From the NCBI RefSeq assembly GCF_020520425.1, contig NC_079492.1, forward strand, positions 1,488,001 to 1,552,000: a stretch of DNA of 64,000 nucleotides, written 5' to 3'. Of this stretch, positions 42,769-54,416 are shown piece by piece. Position numbers and translations under genes: made by a program. This DNA is from Spinacia oleracea. Lineage: Eukaryota; Streptophyta; Magnoliopsida; Caryophyllales; Amaranthaceae. A model generated the notes under the pieces. That model was not told where the DNA came from. It worked only from the letters and a program-made list of their open reading frames with translations, and searched no databases. How positions within the stretch are numbered: the first letter of the stretch is position 1; the number at the start of each line of letters is the position of its first letter.

Positions 42769-45700
42769 ATGGCAAACAACAATTCATTCAACATTCGATC
42801 AATTCTCGAAAAGGAGAAGTTGAACGGGAAAAACTTCCTTGACTGGCAAAGGAACTTGCAAATAGTTCTTATGCAGGAAGAAAAGGAGTATGTCCTAGAT
42901 GAGGCGATGCCCGAAGCTCCAGGCGACGGGATCACTCAGGCAGCCCTCAATCGTTGGATTGATGCCAACAAGGATGTGAAATGTCTAATGCTCGCCACTA
43001 TGAGTGCGGATCTGCAGAAAACGTTCATCAACTCAGATGCTTTCACAATCATCAGTGAGTTGAAGAACATGTTCCAAGATCTGGCTCGAGTCGAAAGATT
43101 CGAGACTCATAGGCAAATTCTTGAGACCAAGCTTAAGAAAGGCGAGCCCGTAAGTCCACATGTTCTCAAAATGATTGGACTCATTGAGAATATGAGTCGG
43201 CTGGATCAGCAATTTTCTCAGGAAATGGCTATAGACACCATCCTCCATTCTCTTCATAGCGGGTATGATCAGTTCAAACTGAACTACAGTATGAATAGTC
43301 TGGACAAAACGCTCACTGAGCTTCACGGTATGCTGAAGACCGCTGAAAAGACGCTCAAAAGTGATAAGCAGGATGTGCTTATGGTGCGTGGGGGCAAGTT
43401 CAAGAAATCTGGAAAGAAGAGGAATGCTAAGAAAGGTGGCAACAAGGCCAGCCCAACTAAGCAAACTGGCGCCAAATCTGCAAAGAGGAAGGTCAGTCAA
43501 CCCACTTCTGAATCCGAATGCTTCTACTGCAAAAAGAAGGGGCATTGGAAGAGAGATTGCTTGAAGCTAAAGGAAGATCAGAAGAACGGAACAGTCGTTC
43601 CATCTTCAGGTATTTTCGTTATAGACTGTATACTTGCTAATTCAACTTCTTGGGTATTAGATACAGGTTGTGGCTCACACTTATGTTCCAATCCACAGGG
43701 ACTAAGAAGAAGTAGAAAGTTAAGCAAGGGAGAAGTCGACCTACGAGTGGGAAATGGAGCACGGATTGCTGCATTAGCTGTAGGAACTTACTATTTGTCG
43801 TTGCCCTCCGGGCTAGTTTTGGAACTGGAAGAATGTTTCCATGTTCCAAGTCTTACTAAAAACATCATTTCAGTTTCTTGCTTAGATGCTAAGGGATTTT
43901 CCTTTATAATAAAAGACAATAGTTGTTCGTTTTATTTTAAAGAGATGTTTTATGGATCTGCTAGATTAGTCAATGGACTTTATTTATTAGATCACGACAA
44001 ACAAGTATATAACATAAATACCAAAAAGGCCAAAAAGGATGATTCAGATCTCACCTATCTGTGGCATTGTCGATTAGGCCATATAAACTTGAAACGCTTA
44101 GAAAGACTTCAAAGGGAAGGAATTCTAGAACCATTTGACTTAGAGGATTATGGTAAATGCGAATCATGTTTACTTGGCAAAATGACAAAGCAACCTTTCT
44201 CTAAAGTTGGAGAAAGAGCAAATGAACTATTGGGTTTAATCCATACAGATGTATGTGGACCAATGAGTACAAATGCTAGAGGTGGTTTCAGCTACTTTAT
44301 CACTTTCACTGATGACTTCAGTAGGTATGGTTATGTCTACCTAATGAAGCATAAGTCTGAATCCTTTGACAAATTCAAGGAATTTCAGAGTGAAGTAGAG
44401 AATCAATTAGGCAAGAAGATTAAGGCACTGCGGTCTGATAGAGGCGGTGAATATCTGAGCTATGAATTTGATGACCATCTGAAAGAATGTGGAATTCTAT
44501 CAGAATTGACTCCTCCTGGAACACCACAATGGAACGGTGTGTCAGAACGGAGGAACAGAACCTTGCTAGACATGGTCAGGTCAATGATGGGTCAGGCCGA
44601 ACTTCCATTAGAATTTTGGGGACATGCACTAAATACAGCTGCACTCACTATAAATAGAGCTCCGTCTAAAGCTGTCGAAAAGACTCCATACGAATTATGG
44701 TTTGGAAAGCCTCCAAATGTGTCTTTTCTTAAGATTTGGGGATGTGAAGTATACGTCAAACGATTAATTTCAGACAAACTTCATCCAAAATCTGACAAAT
44801 GTATCCTTGTGGGCTATCCAAAGGAAACAAAGGGGTATTACTTCTACAATACATCTGAGAACAAAGTGTTTGTTGCTCGAGATGGTGTCTTTTTGGAGAA
44901 GGATCACATTTCCAAAATGACAAGTGGGAGAAAAGTAGACCTCGAAGAAATTCGAGTCGAACAACAAACTCTAGAGAATGCTCAAGATGACATTCAGGAT
45001 GAAACTCAGAGATCTTTAGAAGAATCTGGTGAGAATCATGGTCAATCTAGAAATGTTACCCCGCGTAGATCGCAAAGATATAGATCTCAACCGGAAAGGT
45101 ACTTAGGTATTTTGACGAACGAGAGCTATGACGTTCTATTACTTGAAAGTGATGAACCTGCGACTTACAAGCAAGCTATGACGAGCCCTAGCTCCAAGCA
45201 ATGGCAAGAAGCCATGCAATCTGAATTAGACTCCATGTCTGAAAACCAAGTATGGGATTTGGTCGATTTGCCAGATGGCTACCAAGCCATTGGAAGCAAA
45301 TGGGTTTTCAAACTGAAAAAGGACAAGGATGGGAAACTTGAAGTTTTCAAAGCTAGATTGGTTGCAAAAGGTTACAGGCAAGTCCACGGTGTGGATTACG
45401 ATGAAACCTTTTCACCAGTTGCAATGCTAAAGTCTATTCGAATAATGTTAGCAATCGCTGCATATTACGATTACGAAATATGGCAGATGGATGTCAAAAC
45501 TGCTTTCTTAAACGGCGTTTTAACAGAAACTGTGTTTATGACACAGCCTGAAGGTTTTGAGGATCCAAAGAATGCTAAAAAGGTATGCAAGCTAAAGAAA
45601 TCAATCTACGGATTGAAGCAGGCATCCAGGAGCTGGAATATACGTTTTGATGAAGCAGTCAGTGACTTTGGTTTCATCAAGAACGCAGACGAATCTTGTG

Positions 45701-46734
45701 TATACAAGAAGGTCAGTGGGAGCAAAATTGCTTTCCTAGTATTATATGTCGACGACATATTGCTTATCGGAAATGACATTCCTATGTTGAACTCTGTCAA
45801 GATTTGGCTTGGGAAATGTTTTTCGATGAAGGATCTAGGAGAAGCACAGTACGTATTGGGCATCAAGATTTACAGAGATAGATCTAAAAGGATGATTGGA
45901 CTTAGCCAAAGCACTTATATCAATAAGGTGCTTGATAGGTTCAAGATGGCGGACTCCAAGCGAGGCTACCTACCCATGTCTCATGGAATGACTCTAAGCA
46001 AGACTCAGTGCCCAAAAACACTTGATGAGCGTAGACGAATGAATGGGATTCCATATGCATCATTGATTGGTTCAATAATGTATGCTATGATATGTACACG
46101 CCCGGATGTTGCGTACGCACTCAGTGCTACGAGCAGATACCAGTCAGACCCAGGAGAGGCGCATTGGACTGCTGCCAAGAACATTCTGAAGTACCTGAAA
46201 AGGCACAAAGATGACTTCCTGGTCTATGGTGGAGATGATGAATTAATTGTTAAAGGCTATACGGACGCAAGTTTCCAAACCGACAAAGATGATTTCAGAT
46301 CACAGTCTGGGTTTGTCTTCTGCCTCAACGGAGGAGCAGTAAGCTGGAAAAGTGCTAAGCAAAGCACCATTGCGGATTCTACAACTGAAGCGGAGTACAT
46401 TGCTGCACATGAAGCAGCAAAGGAAGCTATATGGCTAAGGAAGTTCATAGGAGAACTTGGTGTAGTCCCCTCCATTAAAGGACCAATAGCCCTGTATTGT
46501 GATAATAACGGAGCTATTGCACAGGCAAAAGAGCCTAGACACCACCAGAGAGTCAAGCATGTACTTCGTAGATTTCACCTTCTACGAGAGTTCGTTGAAA
46601 GAAAAGAAGTCGAGATAAGCAAAATTGGAACTGATGACAACATATCAGATCCATTAACTAAACCTCTGCCGCAAGCGAAGCACAACTCGCACACTGCAGC
46701 TATGGGAATCAAGCATATTGGAGAATGGCTTTGA
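42769..46734 (+). CDS. Copia B gag-pol polyprotein, intact (1321 aa)
   Basis: This single frame encodes all proteins for retrotransposition: capsid, protease, integrase, reverse transcriptase and RNase H. The start is MANNNSFNIRS; an in-frame Met 31 codons upstream is less likely because that stretch is leader shared with copia A. Residue positions are approximate. Gag is 1-240. A zinc knuckle CFYCKKKGHWKRDC is at 250, protease WVLDTGCGSH at 294 and GAG-preintegrase LWHCRLGH at 430. Integrase D, D and E are at 493 (HTDVCGP), 556 (RSDRGGEY) and 591 (GVSERRNR). Reverse transcriptase runs from 844, with QMDVKTAFLNG and YVDD at 992. RNase H has YTDASF at 1163, TEAEY at 1206 and YCDNNGA at 1242. 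It ends KHIGEWL. Integrase before reverse transcriptase defines Ty1/copia. No stop or frameshift is present. Confidence 0.96.
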   Translation: MANNNSFNIRSILEKEKLNGKNFLDWQRNLQIVLMQEEKEYVLDEAMPEAPGDGITQAALNRWIDANKDVKCLMLATMSADLQKTFINSDAFTIISELKNMFQDLARVERFETHRQILETKLKKGEPVSPHVLKMIGLIENMSRLDQQFSQEMAIDTILHSLHSGYDQFKLNYSMNSLDKTLTELHGMLKTAEKTLKSDKQDVLMVRGGKFKKSGKKRNAKKGGNKASPTKQTGAKSAKRKVSQPTSESECFYCKKKGHWKRDCLKLKEDQKNGTVVPSSGIFVIDCILANSTSWVLDTGCGSHLCSNPQGLRRSRKLSKGEVDLRVGNGARIAALAVGTYYLSLPSGLVLELEECFHVPSLTKNIISVSCLDAKGFSFIIKDNSCSFYFKEMFYGSARLVNGLYLLDHDKQVYNINTKKAKKDDSDLTYLWHCRLGHINLKRLERLQREGILEPFDLEDYGKCESCLLGKMTKQPFSKVGERANELLGLIHTDVCGPMSTNARGGFSYFITFTDDFSRYGYVYLMKHKSESFDKFKEFQSEVENQLGKKIKALRSDRGGEYLSYEFDDHLKECGILSELTPPGTPQWNGVSERRNRTLLDMVRSMMGQAELPLEFWGHALNTAALTINRAPSKAVEKTPYELWFGKPPNVSFLKIWGCEVYVKRLISDKLHPKSDKCILVGYPKETKGYYFYNTSENKVFVARDGVFLEKDHISKMTSGRKVDLEEIRVEQQTLENAQDDIQDETQRSLEESGENHGQSRNVTPRRSQRYRSQPERYLGILTNESYDVLLLESDEPATYKQAMTSPSSKQWQEAMQSELDSMSENQVWDLVDLPDGYQAIGSKWVFKLKKDKDGKLEVFKARLVAKGYRQVHGVDYDETFSPVAMLKSIRIMLAIAAYYDYEIWQMDVKTAFLNGVLTETVFMTQPEGFEDPKNAKKVCKLKKSIYGLKQASRSWNIRFDEAVSDFGFIKNADESCVYKKVSGSKIAFLVLYVDDILLIGNDIPMLNSVKIWLGKCFSMKDLGEAQYVLGIKIYRDRSKRMIGLSQSTYINKVLDRFKMADSKRGYLPMSHGMTLSKTQCPKTLDERRRMNGIPYASLIGSIMYAMICTRPDVAYALSATSRYQSDPGEAHWTAAKNILKYLKRHKDDFLVYGGDDELIVKGYTDASFQTDKDDFRSQSGFVFCLNGGAVSWKSAKQSTIADSTTEAEYIAAHEAAKEAIWLRKFIGELGVVPSIKGPIALYCDNNGAIAQAKEPRHHQRVKHVLRRFHLLREFVERKEVEISKIGTDDNISDPLTKPLPQAKHNSHTAAMGIKHIGEWL

Positions 46735-47599
46735 TGTCTCTGTTTAATGTTTTAAAGTTTTAGAGTTTAAATCTTTGTAAAACATTATTGGTTAATCATT
46801 CACAATAAATGAAAGGAATTCATTTTTCCATTTAATTCGTGGTTTATTAAATGATGAGTCCCTTCAACTTGACGATATATTCAAGATAGACTGTCAGGAC
46901 CAGTCCTGTGACTAAGAAATGTCTATCAAGTGAACTTGAATGTCAAAGGTTGAAAATGGTCCCTAATCGGAGTTTTCTATAAAATTGGACGCATAGAAAA
47001 CGTTAGACGATTAGAATGCAAGATGACTAGTAGTTCTGTTTCTTGAACTATGTGGACATGGCAATGTCATAATCATTTGCATAGATACTTACTTTGGGAA
47101 GACTAGTATCGGACAAGACCTATGAAACTTTACTGTAAGAGATGAAAGTCTGTCATAAGTAAATTTCATTAAATTATTAGACACTAAATCCTCAATACCT
47201 GAGTGATTTGAGATTACTTGTTTGAGAACTGGTTGCTTTGACGTTGACCAACCGTCGCACCGTAAAAGGAGGCTATAAAGGCAACGCTCAGGTAATCACC
47301 TATCAAACGAAGTCTAATCTCAAGATCGCAAGATTGGGATTGTCCTCCCATAAATCGGGATGAGATGCTTAAAAGTTGTACAAGGCCACTCGGAGAGCTA
47401 GAAACTGTGAAATGCATGGCCGTGCTCGGATGAATCATAGGCTATGATTATCTGTTTATTTGATCAGTTGAACTCTGAAACCGAGGAACACCTCTGGACA
47501 TAATAAGGATGACAAACTCTTACCTTATGTTCAAGAGCAAGCATCGAGCGACAAAGGAATTAGGAAATGCACACTTGTCCCTAAGGACAAGTGGGAGAC
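46735..47599 (+). other. Copia B 3' untranslated region and polypurine tract
   Basis: It contains no gene. It ends GGACAAGTGGGAGAC, the polypurine tract, directly before the 3' LTR. Confidence 0.85.
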
Positions 47600-48939
47600 T
47601 GAAGGAAATAATGCCCTTGGTCCAAGTATGCATTCTATGTTAAGTCTAATAAATGCGGTTCAGTATTAATTAACAAGTTAATAATTCAGTAAGATCAAGT
47701 GAGCTGAATGCCTAGCTAGAGGCCGCTTCAGTTCAAGTGGAATTAATGATATTAATCCACAGCTTACTCTTGACTGAACCCGTAGGGTCACACAAATAGT
47801 ACGTAAACGGATCAAGTATTTAATGGCATTAAATACTCCATCTATGAATATTCGGAACCGACGGATCTTGGTTTCAGTGGGAGCTAAGATCGTCACAGGC
47901 AAGAAATGAATACTCCAGAAACGATGATATTGCCGGAAACGGAAATATGGATCGTATCGGAAATATGAATATTATCCAAGTCGTAGATGTTGCCGGAAAC
48001 GGAAACATGGTACGTATCGGAAAATATTATTGGAAATGGAAATATTACCAGAATCGGAAATATTGCCGGAAACGGAAATATTGTCAGAATCGGAAATATT
48101 GCCGGAATCGGAAAATAATTCCGGAAACGGAAATATTAAATATTTGTTCGAAACGGAAATTAATTCCGGAATCGGAAATATTAAATATTGTTCGTATCGG
48201 AAATAGATTCCGGAAATGGAAATTTAATCGGAAGCGTATCGTACGAATTAGCATCGGACGAGGCCTGCCGGACGAAGGCCCAGCACGAAGCCAGGCCGTC
48301 GCCCAGCAAGCACGCACGCCACAAGCCCAGCGCGCGCCAAGGCCACGGATGCGTGGGCCTTGCTGCGTGGGCTGCAGCTCGCACGCATGGGCAGTCCTTG
48401 TGGCTGCCGTGTGTGTGTGAGTTTGTGCTCATGCGTGATTCCTGAATCTGCAAGAGTCAGTGTATGATTAAATGTCTATTCCTAATTGGATAAATTAATT
48501 AAATAGAATTCATGTAGGATTCTAATTCCAATTAATTCGCATCCTACTAGGATTACGATTCCTTTTCCATAACTCTATAAATAAAGGCCTAGGGGTCATA
48601 ATTTACATACGAGTTTCAAAGTATTCAAAAGTGAGTTTTTTGAGAGAAAATTAAAACACATCTTGCTCATAAAAGTGCCGAATTTTCTAGTACCTTAAGG
48701 GCGATTCTAGTTGGTCAATCTTAAGGCGGATCCGGACGTGCTGTGGACTATCTACGGAGGGACGACATTTGGAGTCCTAAAAGACTTGTTCTTGTTCGGT
48801 TCGGGCGCAGCTAGGGAGGGCACGCAACAAAGAGTATGCATCTAATTATGCTATATGATTATGTGTAAATAATATGTTTCCTGGGTTAATGGTTGTTTCC
48901 GCATGATTTATGTAATGTCATATGTATCATAACCTAACA
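47600..48939 (+). repeat. Copia B 3' LTR
   Basis: It matches the 5' LTR except for one T insertion and one T/C difference that I noticed. It is followed by the duplicated target CCGTA and then by the interrupted leader of copia A. Confidence 0.95.
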
Positions 48940-50279
48940 CCGTACGCACACAGCCATTGAGCCTCCGCACGCACTGATGCTCGCTGCGCGCGCCAGCGCT
49001 CATCGCACGCGAGCTATCGCTCGCAGTGCGTGCGCGCGACATCGCTCGCTGGGCGCGCGACATCGCTCGCTGGGCGCGCGAGCCATCGCTCGCTGCGCGC
49101 GCGACATCGCTCGCTGGGCGCGCGACATCGCTCGCTGCGCGCGCGAGCCATCGCTCGCTGGGGCGCGACATCGCTCGCTGGGCGGGCGACATCGCGCGCT
49201 GTGCGCGCGAGTAATGCTGGGCGCAGCGCTCGTGGCACGCGAGCTTGCGCTCGCTGCGCGCGAGGCTGCGCGCCCTTGTGCGAGGCAGCGCGCGTTGTGG
49301 CGCAGCTCGCTTGCTGCCCACACGCGACTGCCTTGGCTCGCCCTTCGCCCATGCCCATTCGTTCATTGCTTGTGGCACACGACACAAGGCAGGGCTGCTG
49401 CCTTGTGCTCGTGCACTACGCCCTTGCTCATTGCATTCGTGCCGCACGGGCGACGAGCTCCCTTGCTCGTCGTCGCATGCCCGCATTATACAACACCCCT
49501 TAAGGGTAACACGAAGCGTCCATTGCTTCGTGCGTGCAAGTTTTATGAACGAATCGCATAAAAATTTAAAATTTATATTTAAAATTAATGACAAATTAAT
49601 AAATAATATTAATTTCATAATTTTAGGGCGAAAAAATCGAAAATTTATTATCCAATTGATTTCCGATTGTTATGGATTCAAGTCTAGGTCATAAAAATTT
49701 AAAATTTATCGTAAATTTACAATTTTTATGGTGGTTTTTAATCATAGGTTTCTAATTAAATTACAATTAATTATGAAAATCAAATTAATTCTAAATTATT
49801 CTAATTTTCAACAAATTAATCATAATTACAAATTAGATTGCATAATTAACAAGACTAGGCATTCAAACTTGTTAAACATATGCATTAGGTCAATCAAAAA
49901 TTCAAGATTTATCAACAAGAATCGCAAATATTTAATTTAACATCTTAAATTTACGAAATTTTGCATTCGAAAAACTAAAACCTTCGAAAAGTCATAGTTA
50001 GGCTTCGAATTTGAGAATTCTGGGTTCGGCAGAAAAAACTATTTTTGTCAAAATTTTAGAATGCCTTTTACATGCGGAATTGACACAAAAATCACTCAAT
50101 TCGGATGAGTAACGAAGAAACTGCCGAAAAACTGCGTACGTATAATTAAATAAACGCAATTTGCAATTAATTAACAATTACGAAAATTAATCACCCCTTT
50201 TAATTCTTGCAAATTTGTAATATTTAACCATGTTCATGCAATTTAGATTATGAAAATAATAAGGGGCTCGTGATACCAC
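48940..50279 (-). other. Copia A leader, LTR-proximal part, with GC-rich minisatellite
   Basis: It is the inverted counterpart of about 39907-41295 in copia B. The CGAGCGATGTCGCGCGCC repeat runs about 48970-49215. The PBS-like GGCTCGTGATACCAC lies next to the 5' LTR. The long Ala/Arg frames on both strands are repeat by-products. Confidence 0.88.
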
Positions 50280-51649
50280 TGTTAGGTTATGATTCATATG
50301 ACAGTTCATAAATCATGCGGAAAAACCATAAAGCCAGGAAACATATTATTTACACATAATCATTTAGCATAGTTTAGATGCATACTCTTTGTTGCGTGCC
50401 TTCCCTAGCTGCGCCCGAACCGAACAAGAACAAGTCTTTAGGACTCCAAGTGTCGTCCCTCCGTAGATAGTCCACAGCACGTCCGGATCCGCCTTAAGAT
50501 TGACCAACTAGAATCGCCCTTAAGGTTCTAATATTTTCGGTTAGGTAGGCAAGAATATTGGCTGATTTTTCTGCTTAAAAATCTTAGTTTTGAATACTTA
50601 AAACTTGTTGTATAAATAATGACCCCTAGGCCTTTATTTATAGAGTTATGGAAAAGGAATCGTAATCCTAGTAGGATACGAATTAATTGAAATTAGAATC
50701 CTACATGAATTCTATTTAATTAATTTATCCAATTAGGAATAGAAATTTAATCATACACTGACTCTTGTAGATTTAGGAATCACGCATGAGCACAAACTCA
50801 CACACACACGGCAGCCACAAGGGCTGCCCATGCGCGTGCGAGCAGCAGCCCACGCAGCGCGGCCCACGCATCCGTGGCCTTGGCGCGCGCTGGGCCTGCC
50901 TTGCGGTAGGCCTGGGCGCTGCCTTGGCTGCGCGCGTGCTTGCTGGGCGATGGCCCGGCTTCGTGCTGAGCCTTCGTCCGGCAGGCCTCGTCCGATGCTA
51001 ATTCGTACGATACGCTTCCGATTAAATTTCCAGTTCCGGAATTTATTTCCGATACGAACAATATTTAATATTTCCGATTCCGGAATTAATTTCCGTTTCG
51101 AACAAATATTTAATATTTCCGTTTCCGGAATTATTTTCCGATTCCGGTAATATTTCCGATTCTGACAATATTTCCGTTTCCGGCAATATTTCCGATTCTG
51201 GTAATATTTCCATTTCCAATAATATTTTCCGATACGTACCATGTTTCCGTTTCCGGCAACATCTACGACTTGGATAATATTCATATTTCCGATACGATCC
51301 ATATTTCCGTTTCCGGCAATATCATCGTTTCCGGAGTATTCATTTCTTGCCTGTGACGATCTTAGCTCCCACTGAAACCAAGATCCGTCGGTTCCGAATA
51401 TTCATAGATGGAGTATTTAATGCCATTAAATACTTGATCCGTTTACGTACTATTTGTGTGACCCTACGGGTTCAGTCAAGAGTAAGCTGTGGATTAATAT
51501 CATTAATTCCACTTGAACTGAAGCGGCCTCTAGCTAGGCATTCAGCTCACTTGATCTCACTGAATTATTAACTTGTTAATTAATACTGAACCGCATTTAT
51601 TAGACTTAACATAGAATGCATACTTGGACCAAGGGCATTATTTCCTTCA
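50280..51649 (-). repeat. Copia A 5' LTR
   Basis: It pairs with 21126-22495 at equal length (1370 bp). Its R/U5-side sequence and a GC-rich segment differ clearly from copia B's LTR and instead resemble solo LTR D. TAATT follows on the right. Confidence 0.95.
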
Positions 51650-51654
51650 TAATT

Positions 51655-51673
51655 AACTTGAGCTTCATCTAAG
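51655..51673 (-). pseudogene. 19-bp island of the older gypsy pol (reverse transcriptase/RNase H junction)
   Basis: On the minus strand it encodes L-D-E-A-Q-V, which continues in frame through the TSD into [10 protein letters not shown] at 21125. It is left between the insertion sites of copia A and element C. The last five bases, CTAAG, should be element C's target duplication. Confidence 0.85.
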
Positions 51674-54416
51674 TGAAGGAAATCATGCCCTTGGACCAAG
51701 TATGCATTCTATGTTAAGTCTAATAAATGCGGTTCAGTATTAATTAACAAGTTAATAATTCAGTGAGATCAAGTGAGCTGAATGCCTAGCTAGAGGCCGC
51801 TTCAGTTCAAGTGGAATTAATGATATTAATCCACAGCTTACTCTTGACTGAACCCGTAGGGTCACACAAATAGTACGTAAACGGATCAAGTATTTAATGG
51901 CATTAAATACTCTATCTATGGATATTCGGAATCGACGGATCTTGGTTTCAGTGGGAGCTGAGATCGTCGCAAGCAAGAAATGAATACTCCGGAAACGATG
52001 ATATTACCGAAAACGGAAATATGGATCGTATCGGAAATATAAATATTATCCAAGTCGTAGATGTTGCCGGAAACGGAAACATGGTACGTATCGGAAAATA
52101 TTATCGGAAATGGAAATATTGCCGAAATCGGAAATATTGCCGGAAACGGGAATATTGTCAGAATCGGAAATATTATCGGAATCGGAAAATAATTCCGGAA
52201 ACGGAAATATTAAATATTTGTTCGAAACGGAAATTAATTCCGGAATCGGAAATATTAAATATTGTTCGTATCGGAAATGAATTCCGGAATCGGGAATTTA
52301 ATCGGAAGCGTATCGTACGAATTAGCATCGGACGAGGCCCGCTAGACGAAGGCCCAGCACGAAGCCAGGCCATCGCCCAGCGAGCCGCACGCACCAACGC
52401 ACGCCTCGACCAGGCCCAGCGCAAGGCCAGGCTCAGCCAAGGGCGCGCGCGCGCAGCACAGCAGCGTGGGCTGTGCGCCTGTCGTGGGCCGGAAGGCTTG
52501 CGCGGGTGCACGGCTTGTGCAATGCTTGTGCGGGAAATCCTAATCCTATTAGGATTTGTGCAAAGATTAAAATCCTAATCCTATTAGATTTGTTTTGTTA
52601 TTTAGAGTCCTAATAAAGTTCTAACTAGCAAATCCACATCCTAGTAGGATTACAATTCCTTTTCCATACTCCTATAAATAGGTGCCTAGGGTCACAATTT
52701 ATGGGTATGATTGAAGTATTCAAAGGGTAAGTTTTTGAAATAAAATCAGCCATACACTTGCAATAATAACCGAAATTCCTAAGCACCTTAAGGGCGATTC
52801 TAGTTGGTCTAACTTGAGGCGGATCCGGACGTACTGTGGAATATCTACGGAGGGACGACATTTGGAGTCCTAAAGACTTGTTCTTGTTCGGTTCGGGCGC
52901 AGCTAGGGAAGGCACGCTACAACATGTATGCATCCATTCTATGCTAAATGATTATGTGTAAATAATATGCTTTCCTGGCTTTATGGTTTTTCCGCATGAT
53001 TTATGAATTGTCATATGTATCATATGAAGGAAATAATGCCCTTGGTCCAAGTATGCATTCTATGTTAAGTCTAATAAATGCGGTTCAGTATTAATTAACA
53101 AGTTAATAATTCAGTGAGATCAAGTGAGCTGAATGCCTAGCTAGAGGCCGCTTCAGTTCAAGTGGAATTAATGATATTAATCCACAGCTTACTCTTGACT
53201 GAACCCGTAGGGTCACACAAATAGTACGTAAACGGATCAAGTATTTAATGGCATTAAATACTCCATCTATGAATATTCGGAACCGACGGATCTTGGTTTC
53301 AGTGGGAGCTAAGATCGTCACAGGCAAGAAATGAATACTCCGGAAACGATGATATTGCCGGAAACGGAAATATGGATCGTATCGGAAATATGAATATTAT
53401 CCAAGTCGTAGATGTTGCCGGAAACGGAAACATGGTACGTATCGGAAAATATTATCGGAAATGGAAATATTACCAGAATCGGAAATATTGCCGGAAACGG
53501 AAATATTGTCAGAATCGGAAATATTATCGGAATCGGAAAATAATTCCGGAAACGGAAATATTAAATATTTGTTCGAAACGGAAATTGATTCCGGAATCGG
53601 AAATATTAAATATTGTTCGTATCGGAAATGAATTCCGGAACCGGGAATTTAATCGGAAGCGTATCGTACGAATTAGCATCGGACGAGGCCTGCCGGACGA
53701 AGGCCCAGCACGAAGCCGGGCCATCGCCCAGCAAGCACGCGCGCCACAAGCCCAGCCAAGGCAGCGCCCAGGCCTACCGCAAGGAAGGCCCAGCGCGCGC
53801 CAAGGCCACGGATGCGTGGGCCGCGCTGCGTGGGCTGCTGCTCGCACGCGCATGGGCAGCCCTTGTGGCTGCCGTGTGTGTGTGAGTTTGTGCTCATGCG
53901 TGATTCCTAAATCTACAAGAGTTAGTGTATGATTAAATTCCTATTCCTAAATTGGATAAATTAATTAAATAGAATTCATGTAGGATTCTAATTTCAATTA
54001 ATTCGTATCCTACTAGGATTACGATTCCTTTTCCATAACTCTATAAATAAAGGCCTATGGGTCATTATTTATACAGAAGTTTTAAGTATTCAAAACTAAG
54101 ATTTTTAAGCAGAAAAATCAGCCAATATTCTTGCCTACCTAACCGAAAATATTAGAACCTTAAGGGCGATTCTAGTTGGTCAATCTTAAGGCGGATCCGG
54201 ACGTGCTGTGGACTATCTACGGAGGGACGACACTTGGAGTCCTAAAGACTTGTTCTTGTTCGGTTCGGGCGCAGCTAGGGAAGGCACGCAACAAAGAGTA
54301 TGCATCTAAACTATGCTAAATGATTATGTGTAAATAATATGTTTCCTGGCTTTATGGTTTTTCCGCATGATTTATGAACTGTCATATGAATCATAACCTA
54401 ACATCATAACCTAACA
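51674..54416 (+). repeat. Element C 5' LTR, split by solo LTR D
   Basis: Its own parts are 51674-53024 and 54409-54416 (about 1359 bp). It starts TGAAGGAAATCATGCCC and has a GGCCCGCTAGACG segment shared with LTR E, where copies A, B and D have GGCCTGCCGGACG. It belongs to a second LTR subfamily. Confidence 0.88.
53025..54403 (+). mobile_element. Solo LTR D
   Basis: A full-length copia-family LTR (1379 bp, TGAAGGAAAT...ATAACCTAACA) with TCATA on both sides (53020-53024 and 54404-54408) and no internal region. It is inserted only 8 bp from the end of LTR C. It is the product of LTR-LTR recombination of a full insertion. Confidence 0.92.

Larger units (their letters stand above)
38568..48939 (+). 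mobile_element. Copia B: complete Ty1/copia retrotransposon, TSD CCGTA
   Basis: It is 10,372 bp and is flanked by CCGTA at 38563-38567 and 48940-48944. It contains 5' LTR, PBS, a 2.9-kb leader with a GC-rich minisatellite, an intact polyprotein gene, a polypurine tract and 3' LTR. The LTRs (1339 and 1340 bp) differ by one T insertion in a T run near 48640 and one T/C near 48540. It sits inside the leader of copia A and has no visible coding lesion, so it may be competent. Confidence 0.95.
21126..51649 (-). mobile_element. Copia A: Ty1/copia retrotransposon hosting two nested retrotransposons
   Basis: It has LTRs at 50280-51649 (5') and 21126-22495 (3'), PBS-like sequence next to the 5' LTR, a long leader, a gag-pol gene and a 3' region, all on the minus strand. 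It is interrupted by a gypsy element in the RNase H-coding part and by copia B in the leader; without these it is about 10.4 kb. The flanks are TAATT. Three substitutions were spotted by eye between its two 1370-bp LTRs, so it is young. It cannot make its polyprotein: one nonsense codon plus the gypsy insertion. Confidence 0.93.
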
